Shown here: positions 1-7,911 of the stretch, piece after piece
Numbering within the stretch: the first letter of the stretch is position 1
Layout of the letters: each line of letters begins with the position of its first letter
Assembly: GCF_018860365.1 (NCBI RefSeq)
Contig: NZ_JAHKPO010000014.1
Location: forward strand, 186,001 to 250,000
Length of the DNA: 64,000 bases
Origin: Arenibacter algicola
Lineage (GTDB): Bacteria; Bacteroidota; Bacteroidia; Flavobacteriales; Flavobacteriaceae
Direction: 5' to 3'
Notes under the pieces: generated by a model
Databases searched by the model: none
What the model was told of the DNA's origin: nothing
What the model saw: the letters and a program-made list of their open reading frames with translations, nothing else
Position numbers and translations under genes: made by a program

Positions 1-77
1 CGGAAAATCTACGTAAGGCCCATGCCTTTTTAGAAACAGGAAAAGCAAAAGGTAAGATTGTTTTAGAAGGGTTTTAA
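1..77 (+). CDS. C-terminal end of a zinc-type (quinone/alcohol) oxidoreductase, partial
   Basis: Only the last 24 codons are inside the window (frame beginning at base 3, TAA at 75-77). The tail includes HAFLETGKAKGKIVLEGF. This is the usual ending of medium-chain dehydrogenase/reductase proteins of the quinone-oxidoreductase type, where a helix is followed by 'GKIVL'. The gene enters from the left edge, so its start and catalytic part cannot be seen. It lies 60 bp upstream of a cupin gene on the same strand and may belong to the same redox cluster. The family call rests on this tail alone. Confidence 0.55.
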   Translation, partial: ENLRKAHAFLETGKAKGKIVLEGF

Positions 78-137
78 ACCTGATGGGTTAGATAATTAAA
101 AAATCAATGACACTGCGAGTGTTTTAATTGGAATAGA

Positions 138-611
138 ATGAACATAAGAAAAGCAATAACTGCATTGACAATAACAGCATTATTTGCCAATAATACTGTA
201 AGAGCACAGGTAAATACGATTGATTCCGTAGCTACTTCTAAAGTGCAGCATTTCAATTTTAATGAAATGGAATCGGAATCTATTGGTAAAGGTATTCAAC
301 GTAAATGGTTTCATGGAGAAAAAGGGCAGATGACCATTTTTAACCTTGAAAAAGGAGCTCATATTCCATGGCACAAACATCCAAATGAGCAGATTACCTA
401 TATCATCTCCGGTAAAGTGAAAATTAAGACCGTTATAGACGGTAAAGAAGAGTTTGTTATTGTTTCTGGTGGAGAAGTGATTGTGTTTCCCGAAAATGTA
501 CCCCATGAATTTTGGGCGTTGGAAAAAACGGTGGATTTAGACGTGCACGTTCCTGTTAGAGAGGATTGGTTGTCTAAAGAATTACCAGATTATTTACAAA
601 ACAGCCAATGA
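138..611 (+). CDS. Exported cupin-domain protein
   Basis: This 157-residue protein starts with a signal peptide (residues 1-24, ending VRAQ), so it should be exported to the periplasm. The rest is one small cupin barrel. Cupin motif 1 is visible as HIPWHKHPNEQITYIISGK (about residues 75-93) and motif 2 as FPENVPHEFWALE (about 121-133). The two His of motif 1, a Glu/Gln position and the His of motif 2 could bind a metal. Exported single-domain cupins in Bacteroidota often sit near oxidoreductases, as here with the LLM flavoprotein and SDR downstream. The substrate is unknown. The ATG at 138 is chosen because it gives a complete signal peptide. Confidence 0.8.
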   Translation: MNIRKAITALTITALFANNTVRAQVNTIDSVATSKVQHFNFNEMESESIGKGIQRKWFHGEKGQMTIFNLEKGAHIPWHKHPNEQITYIISGKVKIKTVIDGKEEFVIVSGGEVIVFPENVPHEFWALEKTVDLDVHVPVREDWLSKELPDYLQNSQ

Positions 612-667
612 GATGAAGAATTTGTCTAGAACATTGGTATTCTTTGCTTTAGCTAAGACAATTTAAT

Positions 668-1645
668 ATGAGAGAATTCGAACCCATAAATAAAGCCTAC
701 AACAGTGTATTTCAAGTTGATGAATTGAGCATTGGAATAGTAGTGCCTATAGAAAACTACGACCAAGGGCTAATGCCTACCATGGAGCATCACTTGGAAC
801 GTGTAGAACTTATTGAAGATCTAGGCTTTAAATCCTTATGGATTAGGGATGTACCTTTTAATGTGCCTTCCTTTGGCGATGCGGGTCAAATGTATGATCC
901 ATTTACCTATTTGGGATTTTTGGCGGGCAAGACGTCGAAAATAGCATTGGGTGTTTCCAGTATCGCTTTGCCCGTGCACCATCCGGTGCATGTGGCGAAA
1001 TCCGCTGCCACCATAGATCAATTATCGGGCGGGAGGTTGCTTTTAGGGGTGGCTTCTGGTGATCGATTTGACGAATATCCCGCCATGGGCATCGATTATG
1101 ATAATCGCGGGGAGTTATTTCGGGAAGCCTTCCAATACATTCGTAGGTCGCAGGAGAGTTTTCCTGTATTGGAAACTAAAAACTTTGGTGATTTAAAAGG
1201 GAATATAGATATACTTCCAAAAGCTAAAAACCATAAAATTCCTTTGTTGATGACCGGTTTTAGTCAGCAGTCCTTGAAGTGGAATGCCAAAAACGCAAAT
1301 GGATGGATGTACTACCCCAGGGATCCCCGACAACAGAAATACAGAATTGAAGAATGGCGGGCACTGGTGGCCGAATCGGGCGAATTCGACAAACCTTTTA
1401 TGCAACCTTTATATGTGGATCTTCAGGAAGACGATAATTTTATGCCCCAACCCATACATTTGGGATTAAGAACGGGTGCAAATTATTTAAATACTTATTT
1501 GCATCATTTAAAAACTATTGGCGTAAATCATGTAAGTATAAATTTAAGGTTCAATTCCAATCGCATGGAAGAAACTTTGGAGCGACTGGCAGAAAAAGTA
1601 TTGCCTGAATTTCATACCACTAAAAAAGAGAAAGCGATAATATGA
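668..1645 (+). CDS. LLM class flavin-dependent oxidoreductase (luciferase-like), copy 1
   Basis: This 325-residue protein has the bacterial-luciferase TIM-barrel pattern: GLMPTMEHHLERVELIEDLGF at the N-terminus, then SLWIRDVP, KIALGVSSIALPVHHPVHV and ATIDQLSGGRLLLGVASGD. The length and the N-terminus resemble the BA3436-type luciferase-like family. Such enzymes use reduced FMN or F420; with no F420 genes in view, FMN is the better guess. The protein is cytosolic (no signal peptide). The TGA stop overlaps the start of the SDR gene (ATGA), which implies translational coupling. A second copy at 3451 is nearly identical in most segments. The substrate is unknown. Confidence 0.85.
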   Translation: MREFEPINKAYNSVFQVDELSIGIVVPIENYDQGLMPTMEHHLERVELIEDLGFKSLWIRDVPFNVPSFGDAGQMYDPFTYLGFLAGKTSKIALGVSSIALPVHHPVHVAKSAATIDQLSGGRLLLGVASGDRFDEYPAMGIDYDNRGELFREAFQYIRRSQESFPVLETKNFGDLKGNIDILPKAKNHKIPLLMTGFSQQSLKWNAKNANGWMYYPRDPRQQKYRIEEWRALVAESGEFDKPFMQPLYVDLQEDDNFMPQPIHLGLRTGANYLNTYLHHLKTIGVNHVSINLRFNSNRMEETLERLAEKVLPEFHTTKKEKAII

Positions 1646-2463
1646 GCAAAACAATAGTAATTACAGGAAGCACGGACGGCATAGGAAAATTGGCGGCTAT
1701 ACAATTGGCTAAAAAAGGCCACGAAGTTTACCTACACGGTAGAAATAAAGAAAAACTCACTGCGGTGATTTCAGAAATTAAAGAACTTTCAAAAAATGAA
1801 AATGTAAAAGGGTTTGTGGCCGATTTTACAGATTTGGATGAGGTTTCTTTAATGGGCGAACAAATTAAAAACGAAATCCCCAAAATTGATGTTCTCATTA
1901 ATAATGCGGGTATTTTTAAAAGCAAGACCGCTACCAACAAAAATGGATTGGATACTAGAATAGTGGTTAATTATCTGGCACCTTATATGTTAACGAATGC
2001 CATTCTTCCCAATATAAAAAAATCGAAAGAAGCACGAATTGTTAATTTAAGCTCCGCTGCTCAATCCCCTGTATCAGATGACGTTGTGTTTGGAAAAACG
2101 CGGCTATCCGAAAACGAATCCTATGCACAGAGCAAATTGGCCTTGACCATGTGGAGTTTCAATTTGGCCAAAAAAGAACCAGCAATTACAGTAATTGCTG
2201 TGAACCCCGGTTCCCTATTAAACACTAAAATGGCTAATGAAGCCTACGGACAGCATTGGGCCCCAGCTGAAAAAGGGTCAAATCTATTAGTGAATCTGGC
2301 GATCTCAGAAACGTATAAAAACGATTCCGGAAAATATTTTAATAATGATATGGGACAGGATAGAGGAGTATTTGCCCCAGCCCATACCGATGCTTATGAC
2401 CAAGATAAAATAAGACAACTTATAGGGATCACCAATGAAATTTTGGGAAATCTAGTCTCCTAA
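1642..2463 (+). CDS. SDR family NAD(P)-dependent oxidoreductase
   Basis: This is a classical short-chain dehydrogenase of 273 residues. The N-terminal TGSTDGIGKLAA is the TGxxxGIG cofactor motif, NNAG follows at about residue 86, and the catalytic Ser plus YAQSK (YxxxK) sit at about 137 and 162-166. VNPGSL after the active site fits the fold. The arrangement resembles the retinol-dehydrogenase/protochlorophyllide-reductase branch. It overlaps the upstream flavin oxidoreductase by 4 bp, so the two are probably made together and may act on one substrate class. It converges with the DoxX gene 12 bp downstream. Confidence 0.87.
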   Translation: MSKTIVITGSTDGIGKLAAIQLAKKGHEVYLHGRNKEKLTAVISEIKELSKNENVKGFVADFTDLDEVSLMGEQIKNEIPKIDVLINNAGIFKSKTATNKNGLDTRIVVNYLAPYMLTNAILPNIKKSKEARIVNLSSAAQSPVSDDVVFGKTRLSENESYAQSKLALTMWSFNLAKKEPAITVIAVNPGSLLNTKMANEAYGQHWAPAEKGSNLLVNLAISETYKNDSGKYFNNDMGQDRGVFAPAHTDAYDQDKIRQLIGITNEILGNLVS

Positions 2464-2475
2464 ATGATTGTCCGC

Positions 2476-2865
2476 TCATTTTAATTTGAGGTCCAATGCC
2501 CAGCTATTATCGTCAATATAATTCATCAGTACTGCAAAAAAGGCTACATGGAAAAGTTGTGACGGTAATATAGGCCAGTTCTCTATTAAAGTGGTTCCAA
2601 AGATCAACATGAGCATGATCAGCGCCCCCAAAAGAATCGCTTGCTTGGTAAAAAGGCCTATAAGCAAAAGAAGCCCTATACAAAGTTCAAGTACGGGAAG
2701 TGCATAACTAAAGGGCACAATAATGATCTCTGGCAACATGGAGCCCTCAAAACTTTTGACCATCCATTTACTAAAACCCGAAAGTTTGGGCAAGCGTACC
2801 AATCCGTGCCCAAACATGCTTAACCCTATCGCCAGGCGCAACATTAAATAACTAATATTGTTCAT
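2476..2865 (-). CDS. DoxX family integral membrane protein
   Basis: This is a roughly 129-residue protein with four hydrophobic helices. The first carries the MLRLAIGLSMFGHGLVRL signature of the DoxX family, and later segments include ALPVLELCIGLLLLIGLF. DoxX-like proteins are small inner-membrane proteins often linked to thiosulfate or redox stress functions; the exact role here is open. I place the start at the ATG at 2865 (MNNISYLM), not at the in-frame ATG 42 bp upstream, because the extra residues are polar and precede the conserved first helix. The gene runs convergently to the SDR gene. Confidence 0.8.
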   Translation of the reverse strand: MNNISYLMLRLAIGLSMFGHGLVRLPKLSGFSKWMVKSFEGSMLPEIIIVPFSYALPVLELCIGLLLLIGLFTKQAILLGALIMLMLIFGTTLIENWPILPSQLFHVAFFAVLMNYIDDNSWALDLKLK

Positions 2866-3450
2866 TACTTTTTTGTAGCAAATATATAAAAATGTGGGAG
2901 GGTGCATTTATATTGACAGTGTCAAGAACGTTTTTACCCCCTCTTTTAGATGATGTGCAATTTATCGGTCAATTTTTATTCTTACTACCTTTAAAAATAC
3001 TTTAAAATTGGTTTTTAGTATCTTTGTAAAAAGTACGGCAGGATTGTTTTACGCAATACGCTGTGATTTCCAATTAAAATTGGAACCTTTTAATGCTTTA
3101 TATCCATAAAGGACAAAAACCTTATACTCAAGTTCAATCAAGTAATTATACCGTTCAAGGCTGTGACTTAGGTAGTTATGTGTTCTATAGGTCATTAATG
3201 GTTTGGGGTATACGATAGGCGTTCTATCAATATCCAGGAACGGTATGAAAATTGCACAGCAACTTGGAAATGCCTAAAACCCGGATAATAGTTCGCTAAC
3301 TTATTTTTGGTAAGTGCTACTTTGGACAGCTTCCACGTATATTGAGATATAACGTTTATATTAAAAAGTAGGGTAGCAGGTGCCAGAGTATTAATGAAGC
3401 TGTAGGACAGATTCATAGAATAAAATAGTTAAACCCCCGAAGAAAAGAGT
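2866..3450. other. Intergenic region between doxX-like gene and second LLM oxidoreductase
   Basis: These 585 bases contain no convincing gene. An 8-bp-arm palindrome lies at 3068-3085 (TTCCAATT-AA-AATTGGAA) and could be an operator. A perfect TAnnTTTG -7 element (TATCTTTG) is at 3019-3026, but I see no TTG at the usual upstream spacing. A 73-codon minus-strand frame (3195-3416) has no recognisable motif. The long leader upstream of the second LLM gene is unexplained. Confidence 0.5.
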
Positions 3451-4425
3451 ATGAAGGATTTTGAACCTATTAACAAAGCATATAACAGTGTATTTCAACC
3501 CGATGAACTGAGCATTGGAATTGCAATGCCTATAGAGAACTACGATCAAGGATTAATGCCTACCATGGAGCATCACTTGGAACGTGTGGAATTATTGGAA
3601 GAATTGGGCTTCAAGGCCCTTTGGATTCGTGACGTACCCTTTAATGTACCTTCTTTTGGCGATTCGGGCCAGATGTACGATCCCTTTACTTATTTAGGAT
3701 TTTTGGCAGCTAAAACCAAAAAAATAGCATTGGGTGTTTCCAGTATAGCTTTGCCACTACACCATCCGGTACATGTGGTGAAATCCGCTGCCACCATAGA
3801 CCAATTATCAGGTGGGAGGTTGCTTTTAGGAGTGGCTTCAGGCGATAGATCTGAAGAATATCCCGCAATGGGAATCGAATATGAGAACCGTGGGGAATTG
3901 TTTCGGGAGGCCTTTGAATACATTCGTAAGTCACAGCAGAGTTACCCTAAATTGGAAACCAAAAATTTTGGCGTTTTAAAAGGGGATATAGATATCCTTC
4001 CAAAAGCCAAAAGCCATAAAATTCCCTTATTGATGACCGGCTTTAGTCAGCAGTCTTTGGAGTGGAACGCCAAAAACGCCAATGGGTGGATGTATTACCC
4101 CAGAGACCCAAGACAACAGAAATACAGAATTGAAGAATGGCGGGCATTGGTTGCTGAAACATGTATTTTTGACAAGCCTTTTATGCAGCCTATGTATGTA
4201 GATCTTCAAGAAGACGATGATTTTAGGCCAGAACCCATTCATTTAGGCTTTAGGACGGGTGCTAATTATTTGAACACCTATTTACATCATTTAAAAACTA
4301 TTGGCGTAAACCATGTTAGTATAAATCTAAGGTTCAATTCCAATAGTATGGAACGCACCTTGGAGCGACTGGCAGAAAAAGTATTGCCAGAATTTCAAAA
4401 GAATAAAAAGTCAGCAAAAATATAA
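3451..4425 (+). CDS. LLM class flavin-dependent oxidoreductase, copy 2 (paralogue of 668-1645)
   Basis: This 324-residue paralogue matches the copy at 668 across its whole length. Both share YDQGLMPTMEHHLERVEL, DVPFNVPSFGD and ATIDQLSGGRLLLGVASGD, and the tails are nearly the same. Differences are mostly conservative and scattered, for example PDELSIGIAMPI against VDELSIGIVVPI. The copies are separated by the SDR and DoxX genes, so this is a proximal duplication and not a strict tandem. This copy has no coupled SDR gene downstream. It presumably carries out the same FMN-dependent chemistry with altered specificity or regulation. The start follows an A/G-rich stretch (CCCCCGAAGAAAAGAG). Confidence 0.85.
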   Translation: MKDFEPINKAYNSVFQPDELSIGIAMPIENYDQGLMPTMEHHLERVELLEELGFKALWIRDVPFNVPSFGDSGQMYDPFTYLGFLAAKTKKIALGVSSIALPLHHPVHVVKSAATIDQLSGGRLLLGVASGDRSEEYPAMGIEYENRGELFREAFEYIRKSQQSYPKLETKNFGVLKGDIDILPKAKSHKIPLLMTGFSQQSLEWNAKNANGWMYYPRDPRQQKYRIEEWRALVAETCIFDKPFMQPMYVDLQEDDDFRPEPIHLGFRTGANYLNTYLHHLKTIGVNHVSINLRFNSNSMERTLERLAEKVLPEFQKNKKSAKI

Positions 4426-4585
4426 TGGGCAAAGCACAAGTTGTTAGAGGAAGGCGGACACCAAACGATAGACCTTGAGGGCAATGCCCAAAGGTTTTTA
4501 ATAACGGAAAATGACTTATCCCCACATGAAGGTTGACGGCACGTAAGGACCGGCCTATTTTCAATTTACTTAAGTGGTTATTATT

Positions 4586-4611
4586 GCCTGCCTTCGGCAG
4601 ACAGGTTTTTT
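4586..4611. repeat. REP-like hairpin (CTGCC-TTC-GGCAG)
   Basis: A small GC-rich palindrome, CTGCC TTC GGCAG, is followed by ACAGG and a T-run in otherwise AT-rich DNA. The 'CCTGCCTTCGGCAG' core is of the type scattered between genes in many Flavobacteriia. It lies 160 bp after the second LLM gene and could also act as its terminator. Two richer palindromic islands of similar flavour are at 47071-47150 and 55263-55421. Confidence 0.5.
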
Positions 4612-4645
4612 ATAGATTTTCGTGAATCTTCGATTTCGTATTAAA

Positions 4646-4817
4646 TCAAGTGGTTTTCACATTGGAAGGCGGAAGGCGTCCATAGAGCATTTCACCCAAG
4701 TGAAAGCGGCCTGGACGCCGGGGCCGTGGAAAGTGCGTAGATTTAAAGAAATTTAAAATCAGCTTGGCCATGGCTACAGCTGGCTCCTCCTAACCAAGGC
4801 ACACCGTACCTTGGTTA
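4646..4817. other. Structured intergenic block with nested hairpins and a 41-codon minus-strand ORF
   Basis: Three strong inverted repeats are packed together. The outer one, GGCGTCCA (4675-4682) with TGGACGCC (4712-4719), encloses TTTCAC-CCAA-GTGAAA (4690-4705). A separate 9-bp stem TAACCAAGG (4791-4799) pairs with CCTTGGTTA (4809-4817). The minus strand also has an ORF from ATG at 4771 to TGA at 4646 (41 residues, basic, including FPRPRRPGRFHLGEMLYGR). I cannot tell whether this is a small gene, a structured RNA or the remnant of a mobile element. Confidence 0.4.
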
Positions 4818-4977
4818 TTCGGCCCTGGTCGTTTTTTATTCATCGGCTGGTCTATTGATTTTTAAAGGTATTCATGAATGCTACGCATTTGGGCGATGCA
4901 AAAAATGAACAGGACACAAACTTGAAATAGTAAATTATATTTTTTTGTTATTCACACACAACTTTTGGGATTGATCC

Positions 4978-5024
4978 GGGAAAGGTGCTATTTGGGTTCG
5001 TCAAGATTTATCACCTGATAAGGT
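4978..5024 (+). repeat. 47-bp direct repeat, copy 1
   Basis: The sequence beginning GGGAAAGGTGCTATTTGGG and ending CACCTGATAAGGT recurs in the same orientation at 6031-6077, with only two mismatches (both C/T). The right part forms a small hairpin, CACCT-GATA-AGGTG. The two copies bracket the two minus-strand genes at 5035-5963. Homology stops sharply at both ends. Confidence 0.8.
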
Positions 5025-5034
5025 GCTTTGTGGT

Positions 5035-5601
5035 CTAATCGGGAATATTGAACCGCTCGGCTATTTCTTCATAACTGAATTTGGTATAATCTACGGGAGC
5101 TGATTTTCCGCTTTCAGGAATGCCCCCAGGAATCAAAATGTATCGGAATTCTATGAGCAGCAAAGGCTGACCGATTACATCAGAATCTATCGATTCAACG
5201 ATAAGTCTTAAATTATATAAACTACCTGGCCGTGCGGAATAACTTTGGTTACGACCGAAAATTACTGCAGGGAGTTGATATACTACATCGCCGGCTGATT
5301 TGCCATACACGAGAACTGCGCCATTTTCTTTGATATCCTCAGTCAGTCCCGGAGCAATTATAAAAGAATTCCAATTTAAGTAGGTATTAGGATCAAAAGT
5401 GAAAGGGGATGTTATCCATTCGGAATAAATCACATTGGCTGTACCAGCAGGTCCTACTTCGCCTTGTGGTCCGGCAGGCCCTTGTTGGCCCTGTATTCCT
5501 TGTTCTCCTTGTGGACCAATATCACCATCTTTCGAACAGGCCATGGTTAAAGTGCCCATTAAAAGAATGGCAAATAATCGCGTTGTGGAATTCATTTTCA
5601 T
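5035..5601 (-). CDS. Collagen-like-repeat lipoprotein
   Basis: This is a 188-residue exported lipoprotein. The signal peptide ends in the lipobox TMAC (Cys about residue 22). A short collagen-like Gly-X-Y stretch follows (about residues 29-53, e.g. GPQGEQGIQGQQGPAGPQG), then a C-terminal globular domain of about 130 residues. The domain ends in YEEIAERFNIPD, which resembles the end of the longer collagen-like protein at 52017 (MSYEEVISYFDLQ). Bacterial Gly-X-Y segments usually form trimeric stalks, so a trimeric surface or periplasmic lipoprotein is likely. The function is unknown. The gene lies between two 47-bp direct repeats. Confidence 0.75.
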   Translation of the reverse strand: MKMNSTTRLFAILLMGTLTMACSKDGDIGPQGEQGIQGQQGPAGPQGEVGPAGTANVIYSEWITSPFTFDPNTYLNWNSFIIAPGLTEDIKENGAVLVYGKSAGDVVYQLPAVIFGRNQSYSARPGSLYNLRLIVESIDSDVIGQPLLLIEFRYILIPGGIPESGKSAPVDYTKFSYEEIAERFNIPD

Positions 5602-5759
5602 AATACCTTTATTTTATGGCTAATAGCATTTAAATTACATCTCGAAATCAGTGCGAGAGGGTAATTATTTTAAAGGGCTAAATTAAAGATGCCATTCAGG
5701 AAGGGATGTCACATATGTAACAAAATATATAAGAGAAGTAACATGTACCATCCTTATAA

Positions 5760-5963
5760 TTAATATATCTTTCCGTTTACATAATAGCCGTCTACGGCGG
5801 TCAGCCTAAACCCTTTTTGGTGATATCTGTTAACTGCATCTTGATATTTTTGGCCTGTTATCGCTTGTAACTCTATCCAATTCTTGATCGTATGGGGGTT
5901 CATTTCTTCATTTACAGTTGTGTGCGCATGGGTCTTGTGGACTATGAAAAATAGCAGGACCAT
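5760..5963 (-). CDS. Small exported protein with a truncated tandem-repeat-type domain
   Basis: This 67-codon ORF has a hydrophobic N-terminus (MVLLFFIVHKTHAHTT) that could be a signal peptide. It continues with TGQKYQDAVNRYHQKGFRLTAVDGYYVNGKIY and then stops. The pattern 'Y-x-hydrophobic-(Q/K)GFRLxxVDGYxVNG' resembles one unit of bacterial tandem repeat domain 1, which normally continues with an aromatic strand after 'NG..rYaa'. Here the stop falls at that point, so the protein is either a one-repeat miniature or the remains of a longer gene. It lies between the two 47-bp direct repeats, together with the collagen-like lipoprotein. Confidence 0.4.
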   Translation of the reverse strand: MVLLFFIVHKTHAHTTVNEEMNPHTIKNWIELQAITGQKYQDAVNRYHQKGFRLTAVDGYYVNGKIY

Positions 5964-6030
5964 ACACCAAACGATTGTGTTTGATACTTTTTTTAAGATT
6001 AGACAAGGGGCAATCTTTGCACCTTGGTAG

Positions 6031-6077
6031 GGGAAAGGTGCTATTTGGGTTCGTTAAGATTTATTACCTGATAAGGT
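6031..6077 (+). repeat. 47-bp direct repeat, copy 2
   Basis: This is the second copy of the repeat at 4978-5024, in the same orientation and matching 45 of 47 bases. It lies in the 335-bp gap between the small minus-strand gene and the CotH-like gene. The rest of that gap (5964-6298) shows no gene or other clear signal. Confidence 0.8.
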
Positions 6078-6298
6078 TCCGGGCCCAAGGCATATATTGT
6101 ACCGATGATGTAGACCTATGGGTAAAATATATAATAATCTTGTCCAAGGCTTATCACTTTTACGGAGATCCCATAATTTACCCACCAATTATATATCCCT
6201 ATTCACTTAAAAGAATAGGCCATTCACTGATTCCTTAAAATTCATGTTGTTCCAATCTACATCTTTGTAAGGTAATAATAGTCCTAATAAAGTATATA

Positions 6299-7744
6299 AT
6301 GATGAGAAAAGTAAACTTATTGTTTTTATTAATGATGCAATTATTGTTGGTGTTTTCCTGCTCCAACGATGCGGTAGAAAATACGGCAGTAGAGGAAGAG
6401 GGGGAAGTGGTAACAGAAAGTGAAACTTATGTAGAAACCTATTCCGACGCCGATTTTGAAGCCCTGGACTGGACCGATGATACGCATAGCAAATCGGCCG
6501 ATCCAAATTTTGATGAAGTTTTTGAGGATGAGGCTGTAAAGCGTATGGATATAGTCATCACAGAAGAGCGTTGGCAGAGTATGTTGGATGATATGACCTC
6601 ACTATATGGGGCGTTTGGTGGTAGTGGAGGTCCTGGTGGAGGAGGATTGGTAGAGGTTGATGAGGATCCTATTTTTGTACCCGGAGAGGTGTTGTACAAC
6701 GGCAAGGAATGGTACAGGGTTGGAGTGCGCTTTAAAGGCAACTCCAGTTTACAGTCTAGCTGGAGCAGTGGTATCCTAAAATTGTCATTTAAGCTTGATT
6801 TTGATGAATTTGAAGATCAATATCCCCAAATAGACAATCAACGTTTTTATGGATTTAAGAAATTGAGTTTGAAAAATAACTACAATGACAAATCCATGCT
6901 AAGGGAAAAGGTGGCTACCGATGTTTTCAGGGATGCCGGTATAGCCAGTTCACACGCCGCATTTTATGCCGTTTACGTGGATCATGGCGATGGTCCCCAA
7001 TATTTTGGAGTATATACTTTGGTAGAAGAAGTGGATGACACGGTAATAGATACCCAGTTTTCGGATAATGATGGTAATTTATACAAACCTGATGGCACCG
7101 GTGCCAGTTTTGCACAGGGTACCTTCACCGAAGATGTATTTGTAAAGAAGACCAATGAAGATGAAGCCGATTTTAGCGATATACAAAGTGTCTTTACGGC
7201 TTTGCATGCAGCGGATAGAACAACGGATCCCGAAACCTGGCGTGCCAATTTGGAAAGTGTTTTTGATACTGATACCTTTTTGAAATATTTGGCTGTAAAT
7301 ACCGTAATTCAAAATTGGGATACTTATGGTAGAATGTCGCATAATTATTATCTGTACAATAATCCCGATACGGAGAAATTATCATGGATTCCATGGGATA
7401 ATAACGAGGCTTTGCAAAATGGTAATAGGGAAGGGTCATTAGCTTTGGATTTCTCCGATCTAAATGACACTGAATGGCCATTGATAGGTTATCTATATGA
7501 AGATGCCACCTATAGGGCACAGTATGATGCCTATATACAGGAAGTGGTGGATAATGCCTTTAATGTGAGTACTATGCAATCCAAATATGCGGTCTATTCG
7601 GCATTGGTAGAACCGTATGCCAACCTTGAAGTTTCCGGGTATTCATTTCTAAGTTCAAGTGCCGATTTTCAGGCTGCCATAAGTCAATTAAATAGTCACG
7701 TTAGCGCACGAGCAACAGCAGTAAATAATTATTTGAACGATTAG
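6299..7744 (+). CDS. CotH-like (spore-coat-protein-H/kinase-fold) lipoprotein
   Basis: This 481-residue lipoprotein has a lipobox at VFSC (Cys about residue 21), an acidic linker, and then a CotH-type domain from about residue 80. Family features are FKGNSSLQSSW, KKLSLKNNYNDKSMLREKVATDVF, a GVYTLVEEVDD segment, and LSWIPWDNNEAL near the end, which carries the D of the metal/ATP site. CotH proteins have an atypical protein-kinase fold, and some phosphorylate secreted proteins. In Bacteroidota they are usually secreted and functionally uncharacterised. A Gly-rich loop (GGSGGPGGGG, about residues 103-112) interrupts the N-terminal part. ATG codons at 6299 and 6302 are both possible. A terminator follows at 7802. 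Confidence 0.82.
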   Translation: MMRKVNLLFLLMMQLLLVFSCSNDAVENTAVEEEGEVVTESETYVETYSDADFEALDWTDDTHSKSADPNFDEVFEDEAVKRMDIVITEERWQSMLDDMTSLYGAFGGSGGPGGGGLVEVDEDPIFVPGEVLYNGKEWYRVGVRFKGNSSLQSSWSSGILKLSFKLDFDEFEDQYPQIDNQRFYGFKKLSLKNNYNDKSMLREKVATDVFRDAGIASSHAAFYAVYVDHGDGPQYFGVYTLVEEVDDTVIDTQFSDNDGNLYKPDGTGASFAQGTFTEDVFVKKTNEDEADFSDIQSVFTALHAADRTTDPETWRANLESVFDTDTFLKYLAVNTVIQNWDTYGRMSHNYYLYNNPDTEKLSWIPWDNNEALQNGNREGSLALDFSDLNDTEWPLIGYLYEDATYRAQYDAYIQEVVDNAFNVSTMQSKYAVYSALVEPYANLEVSGYSFLSSSADFQAAISQLNSHVSARATAVNNYLND

Positions 7745-7801
7745 TTTTTTTTGAGTTGATGAACCTACAGGTTTATTAATTTTTATTGTTCCCCCGACCG
7801 A

Positions 7802-7840
7802 AATCCGGCTACTTGCAAAAGTGGCTGGATTTTTTGTTTT
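7802..7840 (+). terminator. Rho-independent terminator after the CotH-like gene
   Basis: AATCCGGCTACTT (7802-7814) pairs with AAGTGGCTGGATT (7819-7831) with two G-U pairs, around a GCAA loop. A T-rich tract follows. It separates the CotH-like gene from the AraC regulator. Confidence 0.75.
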
Positions 7841-7911
7841 TTTAAATTATTGGAATCTTACAGCAGTGAAAAATTTAAAATCTAAAATTTTGTAAATTCG
7901 CTAATAACTGT

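Noticed and set aside
5409-5623. Plus-strand Cys/Pro-rich ORFs opposite the collagen-like stretch
   Set aside because: They are shadows of the Gly-X-Y repeat read on the other strand; the minus-strand gene has a lipobox and a proper C-terminal domain.
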